64,000 nucleotides of DNA from Halicephalobus mephisto (taxonomy: Eukaryota; Nematoda; Chromadorea; Rhabditida; Panagrolaimidae): the NCBI GenBank assembly GCA_009193035.1, contig SWDT01000022.1:296884-360883 (forward strand), read 5' to 3'. The notes under the pieces are model-generated. The model searched no databases and was not told the origin of the DNA. It saw only the letters and a program-made list of their open reading frames with translations. Below are positions 59,566 through 64,000 of the stretch, one piece after another. The number at the start of each line of letters is the position of its first letter. Positions within the stretch are counted from its first letter, which is position 1. The translations under genes were made by a program, and so were the position numbers.

Positions 59566-60703
59566 AGTTGTACGATTCCTCCCCTGGGGAATTGAGGCTT
59601 TTTTTTGATTCCTAGTGATTTGGAAAGCTCTTAAATTGGGTACATGGGTACTTGGTAGGTTATTTGAGGACCAAAAAGCCGGTCTAAAAGGACAAAGATG
59701 GATTATGAAAGACCTACTTCCCTGGGGCTTTTGCTCCCCTAAGGCAATTGCCCCTGTTTTTCATTTTTTTATTTCCAGATTCGGCCTTTGAGTACCTGAT
59801 AGGTCATGTTAGTAACCACAAGAACTGATATAAGAAAATAAAAATGGATTATGAAATAGTTGATCCTTTGTGACTTTGCTCCCTGCGGCAATTACCCGTT
59901 TTTTGATTTTCTCTGATTTTCAACTTTTTAATTTTTTTATTTCCAGATTCGGTCTTTGAGTACCTGATAGGTCATCTTAGTAACCACAAGAACTGATCTA
60001 AGAAGACAAAAATGGACTAAACGATAATTGTTTTTTTTTGGATTTTGTTTCCTGTGGGGCATTTCTCCCTTTACTTTCGTTAATTCCGGGATTTTTCTTT
60101 TTAGATCAACGTTGGTCATTCGATTGACACTTCAGGATTAGATTCAAAAAAAATCCGTCTAAAAAAACAAAAAATCAATGCTAGGAAATCGATAGAAACT
60201 GCCATACGGAAACAACCGTTTACGATTCATTTTTTACTTTTTTAGACCAGTTTTGTTAGTTTTTTGATAAACATTCTGAGCTAATCTAAGAACCAAAAAA
60301 ATCGATCTAAAAAAATAAAAAATAAAACAATTACGAAATTAGGAAAGAAATACCACAGGACAAAAATAATTTTCGCATTTTTTAATATAAAATAATTTTT
60401 TTTAAATTTAAGAATTTTTATTTTTTAAATTTTATTTTTTTAAAACTTAAAATTTTATTTTTTTTTTCTAATTTAAAACTTTTTATTTTTTTTCTAATTT
60501 AAAACTTTTTATTTTTTAAATTTTATTTTTTTAAAATTTAAAATTTTTTATTTTTTTATAAATATACTAAACTAATTCGTGGACTAAATGAATGTCTTAA
60601 GAAAAATAAAACAATTACGAATTAGAGAACAGAAATTGTAAAATAAGTGTCAAAAAGGAAGGAATATCCTAGAAGAATAAATGCCACAGGGAATGTCGTA
60701 CAT
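59566..60703. mobile_element. Foldback/MITE-like element E4, inverted relative to E3
   Basis: It begins AGTTGTACGATTCCTCCCCT and ends with the complement of GGATGTACGACATTCCCTGT. The first ~450 bp match E3 in inverse orientation; beyond that come further units with TTTTTAGAYYAG and CCTGTGGGGCATTTCTCCC and an AT array (60370-60560). No open frame. Confidence 0.55.
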
Positions 60704-60727
60704 CCTTGGTTTAATTGCTTCTTTGTC

Positions 60728-61260
60728 ATTCCTATGTAGGGGTCTATAAAAAGATTGAGATCAAATTTAAATTTAATTTGTTCATAAGAATTAAACAGGC
60801 GGAATTGCTCACATATTGCAGGCAAAGTGCAGATTTCATTGTAATTTTATAACTTTCATAAATTTAAATAAAAAAATTTCAACCGATCTGCCAGAATTCT
60901 GCAGGCAAAGTGCAGATTTAACTTTGATTTCGTAATTTTATTAAATTTAAACAAAAATACGGATTGATCTGTCATAATTCTGCAGGCAAAGTGCAGATTT
61001 AACTTCTATTTCGTAATTTTATTAAATTTAAATATAAAAATACCGATTGATCTGTCATAATTCTGCAGGCAAAGTGCTGATTTAACTTCTATTTCATAAT
61101 TTGTGGAAATTCAAATATAAAAATATCGATGGATCTGCCAGAATTCTGCGAGCAAAGTGCTGATTTTATTGTAATTTCTTAATTTTATTAAATTTAAACA
61201 AAAATATCGATAAATCTGTCATAATTTTGCAAGCAAAGTGCAGATTTAACTTTGATTTTG
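60728..61260. repeat. ~85-bp tandem array, second copy
   Basis: Six units of the GATCTGCCAGAATTCTGC / GCAAAGTGCAGATTTAAC repeat follow the same leader (TCTATAAAAAGATTGAGATC) as the array at 52170, in direct orientation and about 8.5 kb apart. Confidence 0.85.
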
Positions 61261-64000
61261 ATGTTGACTTTTTTATAAATCTCTAGACTGGAAATTCCAA
61301 TTTTTTGAACAAATTTACAACTGTCATTTTGTCCAAAAAAATGAAAAATCTGACCGCTTTTGGGATTATGAAAATGAACATGATTTTCAACTTTCAATGA
61401 CGAATATTTTTGAATTTTTGTTACAAGTTATCCTGCTATATTGTTTTAAAATTTTTTGTAAATAAAAAACCAAGCTCGTTTTTGAGGAAGTTTCTGAGTT
61501 ACGGTAATTGGATTAGGTTACAGAACATCATTTAAGGTTCTAGAATTTTCCAGAATGTTCTGGGTTCTTTGAGGAGGTTCTGAAAATATAAAATTTCACA
61601 GTTTTTGGTCTCAACTGGAAAGTTTTGAAATTTTTCTGAAAATAGTTTTACTTTTTATAGTATTGTAATTTTGAGACATTCTAGAACCACATAAATGCAA
61701 AATTTCAGTTTTTGGTCTCAACTGGAAAGTTTCGAAATTTCTTGTTGAGACCGTTTTCGGAATTTCACTGAAAATATTTTTACTTTTTATAGTACTGTAA
61801 TTTTGGGACATTCCAGAATCACATAAATGCAAAATTCGACTATTTTTGGTCTCAACTGGAAAATTTTAAAATTTCTTGTTGAGACCGTTTTCGAAATTTC
61901 ACTGAAAATACTTTTACTTTTTATAGTACTGTAGTTTTGAGACATTCCAGAACTACGTAACCACTTAATTGTAGTTTTGAATCTGAATTGGAAAAGTTCA
62001 AAAATTCACGTAGAGAACATTTTTTGAGGATTTCGCCGTACACATTTTTCCACTTTTATAATGGTATAATTATGTTTTGGTTTTGCTCCCTAAGGAAACT
62101 TATTTTTCAAAGATAAATAGGTCCCAGAACGATTGTTGCTGACTAGGAAAAGTACTAATTGCAATTCCGAAGTGAATTTCTTTTTTAAACTAAAATTTCG
62201 CCGAAGTTTCCAGAATCCAAAAAAATTTCTAAGTTGTTCAGAATATCGTGGAAGATTCTGGAATCTTAAAATTTCATAGAAAATTCCCAACTTTTCTGAA
62301 ATTTAGTGAACAATTCTGAAATTTTATGGAATCTGGTAGAAAATTCTGAAATTTTCCAGAATATTATACAAGATTCCGAAACTTTCTAAAATTTTCCAAA
62401 ATATGGAAAATTCTGAAATTTTCCAGAATATCGTGGAAAATTCTGAAATTTTCTGGAATCTGGTAGAAAATTCTGAAATTTTCCAGAATATTATACAAGA
62501 TTCCGAAATTTTCTAAAATCTTCCAAAATATCGTGAAAAATTCTGAAATTTTCTGGAATCTAGTAAAAAATTCCGAAAATTTTCAAACTATTATGCAAGA
62601 TTCTGAAACCTTCTGAAATCCAATAAAATGTTCTGGAGCTATTCAGAAACAAAAATTCTACAAATTTTTAAAATTTTAAAGAAATTCGTCTCGAAATCAT
62701 TTTGTAAAAAATAATTTATTTTTCAAAACTTCAATAGTGTGACATTTTCGACAGTTGTCTCACCACGAAAATTTTCATTTTCTTCACCAGATCCCACCGC
62801 GAAAATTTCATCATTTTTTTCTACCAAATCTCACTACGAAAATTTTCATTTTTTCTTAGGTCCCACCACGAAAATTTTTATCATTTTTTTTCTACCAAAT
62901 CTCACCACGAAAATTTTTATCACTTTTTTCTACCAAATCTCACTACGAAAATTTCATCATTTTTTCTTAGGTCCGACTATGAAAATTCTTATTTTGTTGT
63001 TTCTTAAGCTCTCAAGACGAAATCTGGACACCTTGAATTTTGAAGTGCATGTTGCAAAGGTCAAAAGCCCGTTTTTCCATTTCCCCTTTCACGCTCGGGT
63101 TGTTCTGATCGAACGGGCCCTGATTTCACTTAAAAAATTGAATCAATCGGGGTTTGTTTTTCCTTTCCGAGTCTTGAGAAGACCCAAAATGGTTTTTTTC
63201 ATTTAAGAACCAAAAAATGTTATTTTTCACTAAATTTTTTATTCAATAAAAAATTTCAATCAAGGTCATGGATAAAATTTGAATAAAGACGTTAATCGGC
63301 TCTTGAGTCAAATTTAGTCGTAACGCGATCCGTTTCCGGCCTGGATTTCGTTAATCCGAGTTCCTGCGCGGGCTTCCTGTCAGCTGGCTCGTTAGGTCGA
63401 GTATTTCCCAATCAACGAATAATGGAAATTAGTCAAATTCCGAAAAGTATTTTCACAGTAATTGGCTTAGAACATTTCGGGAAACTTTAAGCTTTAAAAA
63501 CTTAATTTTTTTAAATATCTTTTAAAATATCTTATATACCACCTTGTAGGTCTTGAAATATGCTTTCAGAATCTGTATTTTGTTTTTGAAAAACTTTAAT
63601 TTCAAGCGAGATATTGTTTAAAAACTTTAAAAATTCCGGAAAAAAGTAGGTAAAAGACGCGAGTGAGGACAGGGCGAGTCCACTTTTGTAAAGTTGCCAG
63701 ATTTTCCACTTTTTAACTTCCACTCGCCCTTGCGCGGAAATTCAAAAATTTCAGAAAAAATTAAAATTAAAATTAAATTTTTTAAAATCTTTCTCGACGC
63801 GAATGTTTAGAACTGTCCTAAAATAAAAAAAGAGCGAGTTGATTTCAGCAGTGAATTGCCAGATTTTCCATTTTTTAAATTTTCGATCATTTGACGCGGG
63901 AATTCAAAAATTAAAAAAAATATTTTTATAAAAATCAAAAATAAAAATTTTACGAAATTGTCTCGATATGAATTTCCTGTAATTTTCTGAGAACATGTCC
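61261..64000. repeat. Gene-free end of window with dispersed repeats
   Basis: 61605-62020 holds four ~135-bp units, two of them with the full palindrome GGTCTCAACTGG...TTGTTGAGACC. 62290-62620 repeats TTCTGAAATTTTCCAGAATA. 62750-63010 repeats TCTCACCACGAAAATTTT. 63040-63420 is GC richer without a gene. 63690-63915 carries two copies of the TTGCCAGATTTTCCA...GCGGGAATTCAAAAATT block also found at 42.4 kb. Confidence 0.6.

Noticed and set aside
62739..63206. 155-codon open frame near the window end
   Set aside because: The first two thirds are translated TCTCACCACGAAAATTT repeats; the remainder shows no domain.

Overview
The window is eukaryotic and almost certainly from a rhabditid-type nematode. 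It carries a cuticle collagen of the worm-specific type, short introns (down to 43 nt) with TTTTCAG or TTTTTAG acceptors, spliced-leader-type acceptors a few bases upstream of several start codons, and nematode-style gene families (ODR-2/HOT-like Ly6 protein, sigma-like GST, chemoreceptor-like 7TM protein). The sequence is very AT rich outside genes. I cannot name the species.

Layout. 1-1867 holds the last exons of a seven-transmembrane receptor-like gene (+) whose 5' part lies off the window. 2599-3563 is a cuticle collagen (-). 7085-10447 is a secreted/type I leucine-rich-repeat membrane protein (+). 10.5-20.7 kb is gene-free: tandem arrays, foldback elements and short GC-richer islands. 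20921-23012 is an SLC6-family transporter (+). 25519-29572 encodes the peroxisomal DHAP acyltransferase (acl-7/GNPAT, +), followed by Tim10 (29991-30263, +). A Ly6/GPI protein (30353-31998, -) converges on Tim10. A tRNA-headed SINE-like insertion sits at 33311-33622. 34907-35961 is a GST (+) trailed by decayed tandem copies of its own 3' end. 36836-40742 is the ER ubiquitin ligase MARCH6/Doa10 (marc-6, +), converging on mitochondrial rRNA dimethyltransferase tfbm-1 (40879-42155, -), which lies downstream of guanylate kinase guk-1 (42795-43959, -). A small split reading frame (44087-44432, +) diverges from guk-1. NDUFB9 (44664-45361, +) converges on a ZIP zinc transporter (45537-46880, -). From 46.9 kb to the end I see no convincing intact host gene, only arrays, a pogo/Tigger-type DNA transposon with a broken transposase (53480-55687), and two inverted foldback elements (about 56.69-57.29 and 59.57-60.70 kb).

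Functionally the gene cluster is mostly housekeeping: ether-lipid synthesis in peroxisomes, mitochondrial import (Tim10), mitochondrial ribosome maturation (tfbm-1), complex I (NDUFB9), GMP phosphorylation (guk-1), ER protein degradation (marc-6), zinc uptake and detoxification. From memory, tfbm-1 and guk-1 are also neighbours in C. elegans, so this pair looks like conserved microsynteny.

The less expected content is the repeat biology: a palindromic TTCGTGTTGAGAC-containing dispersed element present tens of times; a foldback/MITE-like family with internally amplified units; a SINE with clear target-site duplication; an array of dead GST 3' ends; a GC-AG intron in tfbm-1; and several enzymes or transporters with altered key residues. 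All exon models were built by hand from reading frame, splice-site phase and family similarity; no searches were run.
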